50,662 nt of DNA from Verrucomicrobiota bacterium (GCA_003219195.1 QHPX01000156.1:1-50662); one strand, 5' to 3'; numbered from the stretch's first letter, positions 32,119-40,380 are shown. The notes: a model not told the origin generated them from the letters alone. Made by a program: numbers and translations.

Positions 32119-33849
32119 GTGTTGGGCATTTTCGCTGGTATGTATCCCGCGAATTCCGAGCCACGCCGCGATGAAGCTGCCGCGCCAGCAGTTGTTCAAT
32201 CTCCCAACGCGAAACAAGGCCTAGATTTCTCCGTTGGAAATCGCGGCCTCGATTCCCTCTCCTTTAACGGACAATCGCTCCTGCGTTCCGTCGAGAGTGG
32301 AGAGGTGCAGCAGTGGAAATCTGTTTTTCGCGCGGCGCTTGACGCGCTGCTGCCTCATGCGTCGCCACCAGTTACGACCGCAAACAAACAGACGAACTCA
32401 ATCGAACTGGCTTATCCATGGGGGCACGTCTCCTGCACCTACGGCAGACAACGCGACCGACTCATGATGCGAATTGAGGTTGCGAATACAGGCGGGCAGG
32501 AGCTTAATGAGCTTTGGCTTCGCTTGATGGAGCTGAGTTTTCCAAGCGTTCCGAACGGGGCCACACTTGAAGCGGGCATGTTCGGCTTCGGCTTCAAGGG
32601 AGCCATGCATCCCCTGTATCAATATCCTTCGGTTGTTGATCCACAGTTTGCTGTTCCGATCGTCCGAGTGGATTACGGAAACGGCGCGCTCAACTTTTGC
32701 GCCGATGATCTCGAGTGTTCGATAGGCGTGCCGCATTCGACGAATCCTCCGGACAGAACCAGCTATCCGTTCATGATGACTTGTCACGACATTAAGCCGG
32801 GTGCATCGAAATCGTTCAATGTTTCGCTGCGCTTTGGGCCAGCAGGTTCGCGTGTGCAAGATTTATCGCAAGACGTTGTCAAGCGTTACACGAAGAAGTA
32901 TCCATTCCAAGTAAACTGGACGGACCACCGGTCGATCGGCGCGATTTTCCTGGCGAGCTCAGGTATCAAGGTAGCGGTCAACCCGCGCCGCTGGATTATG
33001 AACTCGGGCAAGATCGACGTCACAACCGATGAAGGTAAGGCGAGCTTTCGCCGCGCACTGCTTAAACTGGCAGATAATAGCATCAAAGTATTGAAGGACG
33101 CGAGCGCGCAGGGAATGATCACTTGGGATCCGGAAGGACAGGAGTTCCTGGAAGCGTGTTATTACGGCGATCCTCGGTTGACGTCGACTCTGGCGCCTGA
33201 AACAGAGTTCAAGGGAAACGAACGGACCAGTGCTATTGATGAATACTTCGGAAAATTCCGCACCGCTGGACTAAAAGTGGGAGTCTGCATTCGCCCACAA
33301 CAGATCAGGATGGTGGACGGCAAGCCTGTGCAACAGGCTGCCGACGATAAACACGTAGCTCAGGTTTTGAAAGAAAAGATTGCTTATGCAAAGCAGCGGT
33401 GGGGATGCACGCTTTTTTACGTGGACTCAACAGTCACGGTGTCCGGCTCGCTTAATCCGGACATTTTCAAGAGTCTCGTCGACGGGTATCCAGATGTTCT
33501 GTTGATTCCCGAAAACGAGTCGATGCGTTACTTCGCGTACTCCGCACCACTTAATTCCTATGTGCATCACAAGGTGACGTCCACGCCAGTCGGCGCGCGG
33601 ATTGTTTACCCAAAAGCATTCAGTGTGCTTATGGCGCCCGATGGTGATCGGCCTGAGGATCACGATGCCTTGGTCACCGCTGTCCGGGACGGCGACATCC
33701 TCGTTTTCAACTGCTGGTATAACAACGCTGGAGTTACGAAAATTAAAAAGCTTTACGAAGAAGCGACTTCAAGAAACATCCAGTCCACTCTTGAAAGCCA
33801 TCGGAACATAAACCGCTTTTCCGCCAGTTTCGATTCGTTAGGCAACTGA
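32119..33849 (+). CDS. secreted glycoside hydrolase-like protein
   Basis: The 576-residue protein starts at 32119 with a short weak signal (MLGIFAGMYPANS), probably exported. The N-terminal 260 residues look like a beta-sandwich (GNRGLDSLSFNGQSLLRSVE, MRIEVANTGGQELNELWLRL). The C-terminal part looks like a TIM-barrel hydrolase: GMITWDPEGQEFLEACYYGD, then SAIDEYFGKFRTAGLKVGVC, IRPQQIRMVDG, KQRWGCTLFYVDSTVTVSG and PDVLLIPENESMRYFAYS. The Asp in FYVDST and the Glu in PENES sit where catalytic acids of GH barrels would be. The family is not one I can name. In context it may trim or modify the polysaccharide, or be a lipoprotein partner. A homology or fold search would settle it. Confidence 0.75.
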   Translation: MLGIFAGMYPANSEPRRDEAAAPAVVQSPNAKQGLDFSVGNRGLDSLSFNGQSLLRSVESGEVQQWKSVFRAALDALLPHASPPVTTANKQTNSIELAYPWGHVSCTYGRQRDRLMMRIEVANTGGQELNELWLRLMELSFPSVPNGATLEAGMFGFGFKGAMHPLYQYPSVVDPQFAVPIVRVDYGNGALNFCADDLECSIGVPHSTNPPDRTSYPFMMTCHDIKPGASKSFNVSLRFGPAGSRVQDLSQDVVKRYTKKYPFQVNWTDHRSIGAIFLASSGIKVAVNPRRWIMNSGKIDVTTDEGKASFRRALLKLADNSIKVLKDASAQGMITWDPEGQEFLEACYYGDPRLTSTLAPETEFKGNERTSAIDEYFGKFRTAGLKVGVCIRPQQIRMVDGKPVQQAADDKHVAQVLKEKIAYAKQRWGCTLFYVDSTVTVSGSLNPDIFKSLVDGYPDVLLIPENESMRYFAYSAPLNSYVHHKVTSTPVGARIVYPKAFSVLMAPDGDRPEDHDALVTAVRDGDILVFNCWYNNAGVTKIKKLYEEATSRNIQSTLESHRNINRFSASFDSLGN

Positions 33850-33886
33850 AAGTGTTGTTTGCGCAGCCCAATGTTTTACAGCATTC

Positions 33887-33945
33887 GCTGTTGCACGCGA
33901 TGAAACCCGACCCTGATACAAGCCCGCGAGTAGTGGGTGGAGGAC
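33887..33945. repeat. shared 5' leader module, copy A
   Basis: About 58 bp match the stretch at 35696-35753 (about 40 of 50 aligned bases by eye, including 14 consecutive identical bases, TTGCACGCGATGAA). Both copies end in the start of a protein with the pattern M-(K/N)-P-D-P-D. Confidence 0.65.
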
Positions 33946-34025
33946 ACACTTCCCGCCGCAAGTTAACAGTCCTCCATTGCATCGCCGACACTTCCGTGAT
34001 CGGATACGAGATGATCGGGCCATGA
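33900..34025 (+). pseudogene. N-terminal remnant of a GT4 glycosyltransferase
   Basis: A 41-codon frame starts MKPDPDTSPRVVGGG and reads RRKLTVLHCIADTSVIGYEM, then stops. The segment KLTVLHCIADTS is like the first beta strand of GT4 glycosyltransferases (LTVLHLIDTTGPGGAE). What follows is lost. The first codons belong to the repeated leader module also found at the flippase start, so the fragment is a copy of a gene start. It lies between two intact genes and would yield only a short peptide. Confidence 0.4.
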
Positions 34026-34071
34026 ACCATTTAGGATTATGTACTGGGCTTCTGACTGCGGGAATCACGCG

Positions 34072-35016
34072 ATGAAGAGAAACAGCAGTGGGGATCGGCT
34101 GCCGACGATTTGTTTCGTGCTCACAGCGAAAGATCTAGGACTCTACGCTGATATGGCGGCGGTCGCCGCTCTTGCGGTTCGCCGGCTTCATCCGCAAGCA
34201 CGAATCATCCTTGTGACGGACGAGCCGACGGCATGCGCTATCGACCACGGTAGCCACGCTCTAGGCAATATCGTGAGCGAAATCATCGTGCAGCCAACAG
34301 GCACTGACGACCCTATCGTGAGCAGCCGTCGCCTCCGGACTATTCTGCGACAACTGGTGAAAGGCGATTACTTATATCTCGACAATGACGCCATCGCGGT
34401 GCGACCGCTAGATCGGGAGTGGCCTGAGGGAGCCGATCTGGCGGTGGCCCGCGACTGGAACGAGCGCGGTATACCACCGGACGCGCTGCCTAATGTCAAA
34501 AAGCTACGCGCAAAGCTGGGCTGGGAATTCCCGCCCGATCGCTACTTCAACGGTGGCGTGATCTTCGTTCGGGACACTCCGGCCGCACACGCCTTCTATG
34601 CTGAGTGGCATCGGCGCTGGCAGCAGGCGCTCTCGTTAGGTATCCGGCAAGATCAACCGTCTCTAAACAGTGCGATTGCCGCGGGAGTTGCTACAATCGC
34701 AATCCTTCCCGATCGAGACAACTGGGCTACCGACTCCACAGCGATGCTGCGCGGCCGAGCACGCATCTTCCATTTTTGGGCGGGCGCTCGCGGCGGCGAG
34801 ATTCCTACTGACACGCTCTTGGGACATCTCATTGCCCGGTTTCAGCGGGACGGCGCCTTGGACGAGGCCGCGATTGCACGCGCGACGCGTGACAACTTTC
34901 CCTGGATGAATAATGTCGGATTAAAGCGCCTGCTCGCAAGCGGCCTCTACAGCCGCGCAACTACGCTGGGCGCGCGCCGTATCATACGCCGTATCTGCCG
35001 CAAACTCTCCCGTTGA
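34072..35016 (+). CDS. GT-A-fold glycosyltransferase (GT8-like)
   Basis: The 314-residue protein (from MKRNSSGDRLP; 34039 also possible) starts ICFVLTAKDLGLYADMAAVA followed by HPQARIILVTDEPTA, a nucleotide-sugar binding fold. The metal-binding DXD motif is in GDYLYLDNDAIAVRPLD (about 105-121), then FPPDRYFNGGVIFVRDTPAA, SLGIRQDQPSLNSAIAA and ARIFHFWAG. This is the GT8-like layout, in which the sugar nucleotide is bound through DXD and Mn2+. It probably adds one sugar in the polysaccharide repeat. Its stop codon is inside a 7-bp array (35012-35074). Donor and acceptor cannot be predicted. Confidence 0.85.
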   Translation: MKRNSSGDRLPTICFVLTAKDLGLYADMAAVAALAVRRLHPQARIILVTDEPTACAIDHGSHALGNIVSEIIVQPTGTDDPIVSSRRLRTILRQLVKGDYLYLDNDAIAVRPLDREWPEGADLAVARDWNERGIPPDALPNVKKLRAKLGWEFPPDRYFNGGVIFVRDTPAAHAFYAEWHRRWQQALSLGIRQDQPSLNSAIAAGVATIAILPDRDNWATDSTAMLRGRARIFHFWAGARGGEIPTDTLLGHLIARFQRDGALDEAAIARATRDNFPWMNNVGLKRLLASGLYSRATTLGARRIIRRICRKLSR

Positions 35017-35074
35017 GATTGAAGAAGCTCTCAACGTTGACCGCTGACTGCTGATCTCTGCCTCCGACTTCGGG
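35012..35074. repeat. 7-bp tandem array over the GT8-like stop codon
   Basis: Nine heptamers in register: GTTGAGA, TTGAAGA, AGCTCTC, AACGTTG, ACCGCTG, ACTGCTG, ATCTCTG, CCTCCGA, CTTCGGG. The first contains the TGA stop of the transferase gene. Confidence 0.65.
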
Positions 35075-35242
35075 ACTATGGCTTTCGACGCAAAAAAAAA
35101 GAATTCTGCCCGAGCATCCAGTGTTGACTCGCACCTGGCGCGGCCAATTCCGTGATGACTCCCATCGTGAATCACCCAAAGATTCAGAAAAAGGGTCGCG
35201 GTTGAATCCGCAATCAATGCAACCTAAGATTATCGCGGTCTC

Positions 35243-35434
35243 ATGAGTGCCAAAGAATTCATCGAAGGTCTTAAGAAGTTGCCGGATTCCGAGCGGGAAA
35301 GAATCTTTGCTAGCCTTGTGGAAAATGAGGAATGGCGGGAGGATCTTCTTGATTTGATGACGCTTTCGGAGAGGCAAAACGAGCCGACCCGTCCGATTGA
35401 TGCAGTGTTCAAAGATTTGAACATCGATGCATGA
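35243..35434 (+). CDS. antitoxin of a RelE-type pair
   Basis: The 63-residue acidic protein (MSAKEFIEGLKKLPDSERER) is mostly helical, with FASLVENEEWREDLLDLMTL in the middle and a short tail ending AVFKDLNIDA. It lies just before a RelE-like toxin gene, with which it overlaps by 4 bp (ATGA). This order and size are typical of antitoxins in type II systems. The DNA-binding class is not obvious from the sequence; the C-terminal tail probably wraps the toxin. A palindromic operator would be expected upstream but I did not identify one. Confidence 0.75.
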   Translation: MSAKEFIEGLKKLPDSERERIFASLVENEEWREDLLDLMTLSERQNEPTRPIDAVFKDLNIDA

Positions 35435-35685
35435 AGTGCCGCATCATTTTTGCGCGCACTGCGGAGAGAGAATTGGCGAGACTTTCTAGTGATGCGCAGT
35501 TGCGCATAGGACGCGCGATCCGATCTTTGGAAGACGATCCGATTTCTGCATCCACAAAACGCTTGAAAGGTCGCAAGGAGTTTCGCTTAAGGGTCGGAGA
35601 TTACCGCGTGCTCTATTGGCTTGAACATGAGAACCGCGTCTTAACGATCGTTGCGATTGGGCATCGACGTGATGTTTATCGTTAA
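35431..35685 (+). CDS. RelE/ParE-family toxin
   Basis: The 84-residue basic protein has the RelE fold: MKCRIIFARTAERELARLSS, then RIGRAIRSLEDDPISASTKR, LKGRKEFRLRVGDYRVLYWL and VLTIVAIGHRRDVYR. The pattern LRVGDYRV-x-Y and the closing IGHRRDVYR (with the conserved Arg and Tyr) match RelE-type mRNA interferases that cut mRNA in the ribosome. Its ATG overlaps the stop of the antitoxin. It is the only non-carbohydrate module inside the polysaccharide cluster, and such pairs often mark or stabilise acquired DNA. Confidence 0.9.
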   Translation: MKCRIIFARTAERELARLSSDAQLRIGRAIRSLEDDPISASTKRLKGRKEFRLRVGDYRVLYWLEHENRVLTIVAIGHRRDVYR

Positions 35686-35695
35686 TCAGTCTCTC

Positions 35696-35753
35696 GCTCT
35701 TGCACGCGATGAATCCTGACCCTGATGCCAACCCGCAAGCGGTGGTTGAGGAC
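35696..35753. repeat. shared 5' leader module, copy B
   Basis: Homologous to copy A at 33887-33945. It overlaps the start of the flippase gene, whose first residues are MHAMNPDPDANPQ. Confidence 0.6.
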
Positions 35754-37073
35754 GACACTCTTGGGGCCGGAATCTTAAGCGCACCTCAGATACGTCCCAT
35801 CGGCTCACGGGAATTCGCTTCCACGCTGATTACCAACGTTGTCATCCAAGCTTGCACAATTGTTCAGGGAATTTTGGTTGCGCGATTGCTCGGTCCGGTA
35901 GGACGCGGACAATTCGCCGCAGCCATTCTCTGGCCAGGCTTATTTGCGGCAATGGGTGGAATGGGCGTTGGCGTCGCGCTCGCCCGCCGAGCTGGGCGCG
36001 CTGCTGATCTGGCCCGAGTGATCCGCAGCGGTTTGTTGCTTACGCTGCTGACCGGCACACTGGCCGCAGTACTTTGCACCGTGGCAATCCCGTGGCTCCT
36101 GGCGGGCAGTGATACGATCGTCCGGAACGCCGCTTACGCGTTTGTGCCGTTCATTATCTTTAATCACGTCTCGCTGGCGATGATTGCGATTGATCAGGGC
36201 GCCGGCTGGTTTGGCCGGATGAACTGGACGCGACTGATCGTGAATCCTGTTTACCTGGCGTTTGTCATCTTCTTGTGGTTTGCGGGAATTCAGAATGTTG
36301 GCTGGTTCGTAGTCAGTTTGCTCATCGCAAACGGCGCGGTTGCGATCGCTCGTGTGGGATTGGCGTTATGGCATGCCCCGCTCCCGGGGCCGATGGAACC
36401 TGTTAAAGCTATTTTTCGCGAAGCGCTCCCGTACGGTTTCGCCGGACTGCTCAACCCCCTTACGCAATCAGCCGACAAAGCGCTACTGCTCTATCTGCTC
36501 GGCACGACACAACTCGGCTTTTACGCCGTTGCTCTCACTGCGGCGTCTGTCGTAAACAGCCTCGCGGGCGCGGCGGGGATTGTGAGCTTCGGCATGTCTA
36601 CTCAGGCAAAAGATCGCGAAGGTTTTGATCGCGTCGCGCGAATGTTCCGGTTCACTGCGTGGACATGGCTGCTTGCTGGGGTCGCCGTTGGGGTCATCAT
36701 TCCAATCGTGTTGCCATTATTATATGGGGCCGCCTTTCGGCCAGCGGTCCGGCCGGCTATTCTCCTGATTCCCGCCGCTGCGTTGGCGGGACAGGCGAGC
36801 ATTCTGGAGGAATCGATGCGAGCGCAGGGCCGCGCTTTCGTCGGTTTGGAAGCGAGAGCGGCCGGTCTGCTGGTGATGGTTGCGGCCGGTTGGTTGCTTG
36901 CGCCGGTGTTCGGTATTCTCGGCGTCGTCTTCGCCGCGATCGGGTCGCAAGCAATTATTCTGACAGTAATGACGTTTGCCGCGCGCTGGCATTTTCATCG
37001 CGCTTTGCTGAAAGCGCTGCTGCCGCGAATGAGCGATCTTCTGGAATTGAAACGTCGATTGCTCCGCTCTTGA
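35700..37073 (+). CDS. Wzx-type polysaccharide flippase (oligosaccharide translocase)
   Basis: The 457-residue integral membrane protein of the MATE/MVF-like Wzx family has about 12-14 hydrophobic segments, for example LITNVVIQACTIVQGILVAR, LFAAMGGMGVGVALARRAGR, GLLLTLLTGTLAAVLCTVAI and LLVMVAAGWLLAPVFGILGV. It has the polar cytoplasmic start MNPDPDANPQAVVEDD, conserved with a leader module elsewhere. Wzx flips lipid-linked repeat units across the inner membrane before Wzy polymerisation. The start could be 35709 (MNPD). Charged residues are few, as expected. Its TGA overlaps the TTG start of a methyltransferase fragment (TTGA), so the two were translationally coupled. Confidence 0.9.
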   Translation: MHAMNPDPDANPQAVVEDDTLGAGILSAPQIRPIGSREFASTLITNVVIQACTIVQGILVARLLGPVGRGQFAAAILWPGLFAAMGGMGVGVALARRAGRAADLARVIRSGLLLTLLTGTLAAVLCTVAIPWLLAGSDTIVRNAAYAFVPFIIFNHVSLAMIAIDQGAGWFGRMNWTRLIVNPVYLAFVIFLWFAGIQNVGWFVVSLLIANGAVAIARVGLALWHAPLPGPMEPVKAIFREALPYGFAGLLNPLTQSADKALLLYLLGTTQLGFYAVALTAASVVNSLAGAAGIVSFGMSTQAKDREGFDRVARMFRFTAWTWLLAGVAVGVIIPIVLPLLYGAAFRPAVRPAILLIPAAALAGQASILEESMRAQGRAFVGLEARAAGLLVMVAAGWLLAPVFGILGVVFAAIGSQAIILTVMTFAARWHFHRALLKALLPRMSDLLELKRRLLRS

Positions 37074-37243
37074 ACGATACATACCAGAAATACAGATTTT
37101 CCAGCGCAGCCGAGGCGCACATGCATGCGCACTTTATGCCGCATGTGCTCGCGATTGCTGGCCAATTAAGGCGTGGCGCTCGGATTCTCGACGTTGGTTG
37201 CGGCAATGGTTTTCTCTGCGGCGAATTTTTGAAGCGCTCTTAA
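37070..37243 (+). pseudogene. truncated SAM-dependent methyltransferase
   Basis: A TTG at 37070 overlapping the flippase stop opens a 57-codon frame: NDTYQKYRFSSAAEAHMHAH, then FMPHVLAIAGQLRRGARILD and VGCGNGFLCGEFLKRS. ILDVGCGNGF is motif I of class I methyltransferases. An intact enzyme would need about 150 more residues, so this is a 5' fragment. It ends in TAA that overlaps the start of the next GT4 gene, which suggests deletion joined the two. The encoded peptide could bind SAM poorly at best and is probably not functional. Confidence 0.8.
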
Positions 37244-38478
37244 TGGAAAGTAGACGGCCAGGAGACGACAAAGCTTTTGTCTGCGCATTTCGCGGCCGGC
37301 GCGATAATTATCAAATACCAGTTGGGCTGGCCGAAGCGGGCAAACTCGATCAGTTCATCACCGATTTTTACGCTGACGGTCCTATACGAACGTTCGCACG
37401 ATTGCTGCCCGCACCGTTAGCCAAAAAGGTCTCAAGCCGCTGGCACAGCGGAATTCCGTCCGGTAAGGTTCGATCTCTTTGGTTGACCACGGCACGCGAA
37501 CATATTCGGCATGCGTTCGGCATTGCTCACGGTCGAACATACTCAATCCTTGACCGGTATTACTCGATAGCCGCCCGCGACCGGGCAAGAAAAACCAAGA
37601 GCAGTCTCTTTCTTTACAGTCCGTACGCTTGGGAAGCTTTCACCGCGGCGTATTCGCATCGACCTCGAAAAATTCTGTTTCAATTTCATCCACACATCGA
37701 TTTTGAGCGACGTGTGCTCACGAAAGACCTAGAGGCGCATTCGCAGATCGGGTGTTTGGACGTGCGACAAAACGAAATGAAGCTCTCTGCGCCGGTGCGG
37801 GCAGAGCAGCGAAACGGTAGTTGGAAGCACGCCGATCTCATCATCTGCGCCAGCAGTTTCACAAGGCGAACACTCGTGGAGGCAGGCGCCGATCCGAAGC
37901 TCTGCAAAGTTATTCCCTACGGTGTCGATCTTCCTAGGGAGGTGGCAGGTAAGGCGCCATCCAAGGATCGGTTCGAAGTTCTGTTTGTCGGATCTGGGAT
38001 CCAACGAAAAGGGCTGCACCATTTAATCATGGCCTGGATGGCAGCAAAAATGCCGAAGGGCAGTCGTCTAACTCTCGTGTGCCGCAACATTCATCCCGCG
38101 ATGGATAAGCTGGCGCGGCAAGATTCGTCGATCAGACTGCTCCAGAGGGTGTCGAAAGAAGAACTGTCGAATCTCTATTGCATCAGCTCAATATTTGTGA
38201 TGCCTTCGCTGATCGAAGGATTCGGGCAGGTCTATCTCGAGGCATTGAGTTTTGGGTGTCCGGTCGTGGGCACACCGCATACAGGCTTGCCGGACCTCGG
38301 CGGAGAAGGAGATGGAATTCTCACCGTGACTCCGGGAAACATCGATGAACTTCGCGAGCTTCTTTCTCGTTTGGCAGTTACCTTGCCAGGCAACCCGCAT
38401 ATTCGACGGCAAGCACGGCTTTGTGCAAGCAGATTTCCGTGGTCTCGGTTCAGAGCAGGCTTGCGTTCATTACTCTAA
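37243..38478 (+). CDS. GT4 glycosyltransferase
   Basis: The 411-residue protein (start MESRRPGDDKAFV; an earlier ATG at 37198 lies inside the methyltransferase fragment) has the GT-B fold. The C-terminal GT4 domain shows CKVIPYGVDLPREV, RFEVLFVGSGIQRKGLHHLI, LYCISSIFVMPSLIEGFGQV followed by YLEALSFGCPVVGTPHTGLP. The EGFGQVYLEAL segment carries the E-x7-E motif that binds the nucleotide sugar. It probably adds a hexose in the repeat unit. The N-terminal domain (AFRGRRDNYQIPVGLAEAGK) is less conserved. A dispersed motif copy at 37923 is read GVDL, in the conserved PNGVD-like position. The 3' end is complete. Confidence 0.9.
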   Translation: MESRRPGDDKAFVCAFRGRRDNYQIPVGLAEAGKLDQFITDFYADGPIRTFARLLPAPLAKKVSSRWHSGIPSGKVRSLWLTTAREHIRHAFGIAHGRTYSILDRYYSIAARDRARKTKSSLFLYSPYAWEAFTAAYSHRPRKILFQFHPHIDFERRVLTKDLEAHSQIGCLDVRQNEMKLSAPVRAEQRNGSWKHADLIICASSFTRRTLVEAGADPKLCKVIPYGVDLPREVAGKAPSKDRFEVLFVGSGIQRKGLHHLIMAWMAAKMPKGSRLTLVCRNIHPAMDKLARQDSSIRLLQRVSKEELSNLYCISSIFVMPSLIEGFGQVYLEALSFGCPVVGTPHTGLPDLGGEGDGILTVTPGNIDELRELLSRLAVTLPGNPHIRRQARLCASRFPWSRFRAGLRSLL

Positions 38479-38487
38479 TGGTCAATT

Positions 38488-38704
38488 GTGCGCGACAGTA
38501 TTAAAGGCCGGGTTGTGTCGTCGCGCGATCCTGAAGCGCTGGCGGATGCCATTGCGGACATCCTCGAAGATCGACAAAAGCGCGAGCGGATGGCGCAGGC
38601 TGCGCGTGAAACGAGCGCGCGACTTTACGTTGGGACGCTATGACCAACCTTTGATCGCCGCCTTGAAAAGTTTTAATACGGTCGTTACATCTGTCGCGCC
38701 ATGA
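38488..38704 (+). pseudogene. C-terminal remnant of a second GT4 gene
   Basis: From 38488 one frame reads VRDSIKGRVVSSRDPEALAD, then ILEDRQKRERMAQAARETSA, like the last 70 residues of GT4 enzymes. After one base shift the tail continues GRYDQPLIAALKSF and stops at a TGA overlapping the ATG of the next gene. The upstream two-thirds of the protein are absent. The intact GT4 before it ends just 10 bp earlier, so an older transferase was replaced at this point and left its 3' end, with the ATGA overlap to the GT2 gene kept. The dispersed motif at 38569 is read EDRQ. Confidence 0.75.
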
Positions 38705-39624
38705 CGTTCGCTGTCATGATCACAACACGCAATCGCCGCGAGGAGTTGCGCCGGACGCTCTCAAACGTTCAACAGTTGCAGCCGCAGCCAAATGAAATCG
38801 TGATCTGTGCCGACGGTTGCACCGACAACACCCAGGAAATGGTCCGAAGTGAATTTCCACATTGCATCTTGATCGAAAACGAACAGGCGCGTGGCTCAGT
38901 CTTTTCGCGGGACCGGTTAATACGACTCGCCAAAAGCGATATCGTCATGAGTCTCGACGATGACAGTTATCCGATCGATCATGACTTTTTCGCGCGACTT
39001 AAAGAACTCTTCGCACAATACAGTCAGGCCGCCGTTATCTCATTCCCTGAAATCCGCAATAACGCCGTATTCGCGCATCCGACCAAATCGCCGTCATCTC
39101 CTGGGCACCTTGTCTCGGCGTATGCGAACTGTGCCGCTGCAATGCGACGGGATGTTTACCTTCGCTCGCAAGGATTCCCGATTTTCTTCGATCATATGTA
39201 TGAAGAACCTGACTTCGCTCTTCAGTGTTACGCGCTTGGTTACCAGGTTTGGTTTCGGCCATCAGTTGGAATTCGACACCATGTCACCTCAGCTCAGGGG
39301 GACGAGATCGGTCGGCATCACCTCAACGCACGCAACGAGCTTTGGAGCGTCTTGATGCGTTGTCCGTTCCCGTATGTCCTAGCTGTGGCTCTGTTTCGCA
39401 TCTGGCGGCAGTTCCGACACGCATGTAGGAAGGGTCTGACGGGGGCGATTCGCGAACCGGTCTGGTGGTGGTCGGCCTTTCGTGGAATTCCAACCTGCCT
39501 GCGCCATCGGTCTCCGATTGACTGGTCGGTTTACTACGCGTGGATGAAGCTCGCACGGAAGCCCATCAGGACGCGTGAAGAAGTGCAACACGTCTTTGGT
39601 CGAGCGCGCCTACCGAGGCTCTAA
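38701..39624 (+). CDS. GT2 family glycosyltransferase
   Basis: The 307-residue protein has a GT-A domain: FAVMITTRNRREELRRTLSN, EIVICADGCTDNTQEMV, and the D-x-D-like DIVMSLDDDSYPIDHDFF. The acceptor part includes VSAYANCAAAMRRDVYLRSQ and the ED-like MYEEPDFALQCYALGYQV with a following GIRHHVTSAQ, a pattern of rhamnosyl- or galactofuranosyl-type GT2 enzymes. It is predicted to be a cytoplasmic-face transferase. Its ATG overlaps the TGA of the GT4 remnant. The C-terminal part has a short hydrophobic segment. Next, an FkbM gene starts 4 bp after the stop. Confidence 0.88.
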   Translation: MTFAVMITTRNRREELRRTLSNVQQLQPQPNEIVICADGCTDNTQEMVRSEFPHCILIENEQARGSVFSRDRLIRLAKSDIVMSLDDDSYPIDHDFFARLKELFAQYSQAAVISFPEIRNNAVFAHPTKSPSSPGHLVSAYANCAAAMRRDVYLRSQGFPIFFDHMYEEPDFALQCYALGYQVWFRPSVGIRHHVTSAQGDEIGRHHLNARNELWSVLMRCPFPYVLAVALFRIWRQFRHACRKGLTGAIREPVWWWSAFRGIPTCLRHRSPIDWSVYYAWMKLARKPIRTREEVQHVFGRARLPRL

Positions 39625-39628
39625 CCTG

Positions 39629-40270
39629 GTGAGGCAGCTTTTTCTAAACGCGCTGCGGTTGTTGCGTTCGCCAAAAATGGCGAAGGCATACGGTCGCTGG
39701 CTTATCAGCCAAGCCTATTATGACAATTCACCGATAGCAGTAGGAGAATTCCTGTCTTTTTCAGAATATTGGTTGTGGCGAAATGGATTGGACGCGGAAG
39801 AAATCGCGCTTAGCGATGCTTGTTATTCGGTATGTTCTAAGCCAAGTGCCGCGCTTGATGTCGGCGCTAACATTGGTTTCTTTTCCCTTGCACTGTCCAA
39901 GGCTGGCTTTGACAGCGTAATACCTTTCGAACCTGTTCCACTGACGGTTCAGCGGTTGCGAAGAAACCTAGCGCGGAATCCTACTGTTTCCGAGCGCATT
40001 ATAGCGCTAAATTTTGGACTAGGTGATTTTCGAGGACCAGTACAGTTTGAAGAGAGCAGGCAATCTCCAGGGCAAAACCGAATTGCCATTGCCACCTCGC
40101 CGACACGACGAGATACAAGTTTCTGCAAGATCGAAAGCCTTGATGAAGCTCTCACCAATCTCGGTATTAGAGAAATCGGATTCTTGAAGCTTGATGTTGA
40201 AGGATTTGAATCCGCTGTGGTACAGGGCGAGAAAAATTCACTTTTTCAGCACGCACGTTTTTTCCCGTAA
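39629..40270 (+). CDS. FkbM-family methyltransferase (probably C-terminally truncated)
   Basis: A GTG at 39629, with GAGG about 10 bases before it, gives 213 residues; an earlier GTG at 39575 would overlap the GT2 gene by 50 bp. The SAM motif is SAALDVGANIGFFSLALSKA with FDSVIPFEPVPLTVQRLRRN, and the family signature IREIGFLKLDVEGFESAVVQ is present. The protein ends 12 residues later (FQHARFFP), whereas family members continue for about 40 more residues (IEV..P region). The gene is followed directly by the remnant of a GT2 gene. FkbM enzymes O-methylate sugars. Loss of the end makes activity uncertain. Confidence 0.7.
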   Translation: MRQLFLNALRLLRSPKMAKAYGRWLISQAYYDNSPIAVGEFLSFSEYWLWRNGLDAEEIALSDACYSVCSKPSAALDVGANIGFFSLALSKAGFDSVIPFEPVPLTVQRLRRNLARNPTVSERIIALNFGLGDFRGPVQFEESRQSPGQNRIAIATSPTRRDTSFCKIESLDEALTNLGIREIGFLKLDVEGFESAVVQGEKNSLFQHARFFP

Positions 40271-40278
40271 TAACCCGA

Positions 40279-40380
40279 TTTTTTGCTCTCCTTCCCGTCC
40301 GTGATGAAGCCGGCGTCATGGGCCAATGTCTCGAGCACATGTTGCAAATGGTCGGATTCGCTTTACGTGTTCGACAGGGG
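40279..40380 (+). pseudogene. 5' remnant of a GT2 gene related to the one at 42191
   Basis: The frame reads FFALLPVRDEAGVMGQCLEH, then shifts by one base to KWSDSLYVFD. It matches, piece for piece, the start of the intact gene at 42191 (KFFALLPLRDEADIVEQCLE and ADAIYVFD). It lies between the truncated FkbM gene and the next transferase and has lost everything after about 35 codons. A duplicated gene start left by recombination is the simplest reading. Confidence 0.75.

Noticed and set aside
32398-32859. A 153-codon minus-strand frame inside the GH-like gene
   Set aside because: It has no motif and lies within a well-formed longer gene on the plus strand.
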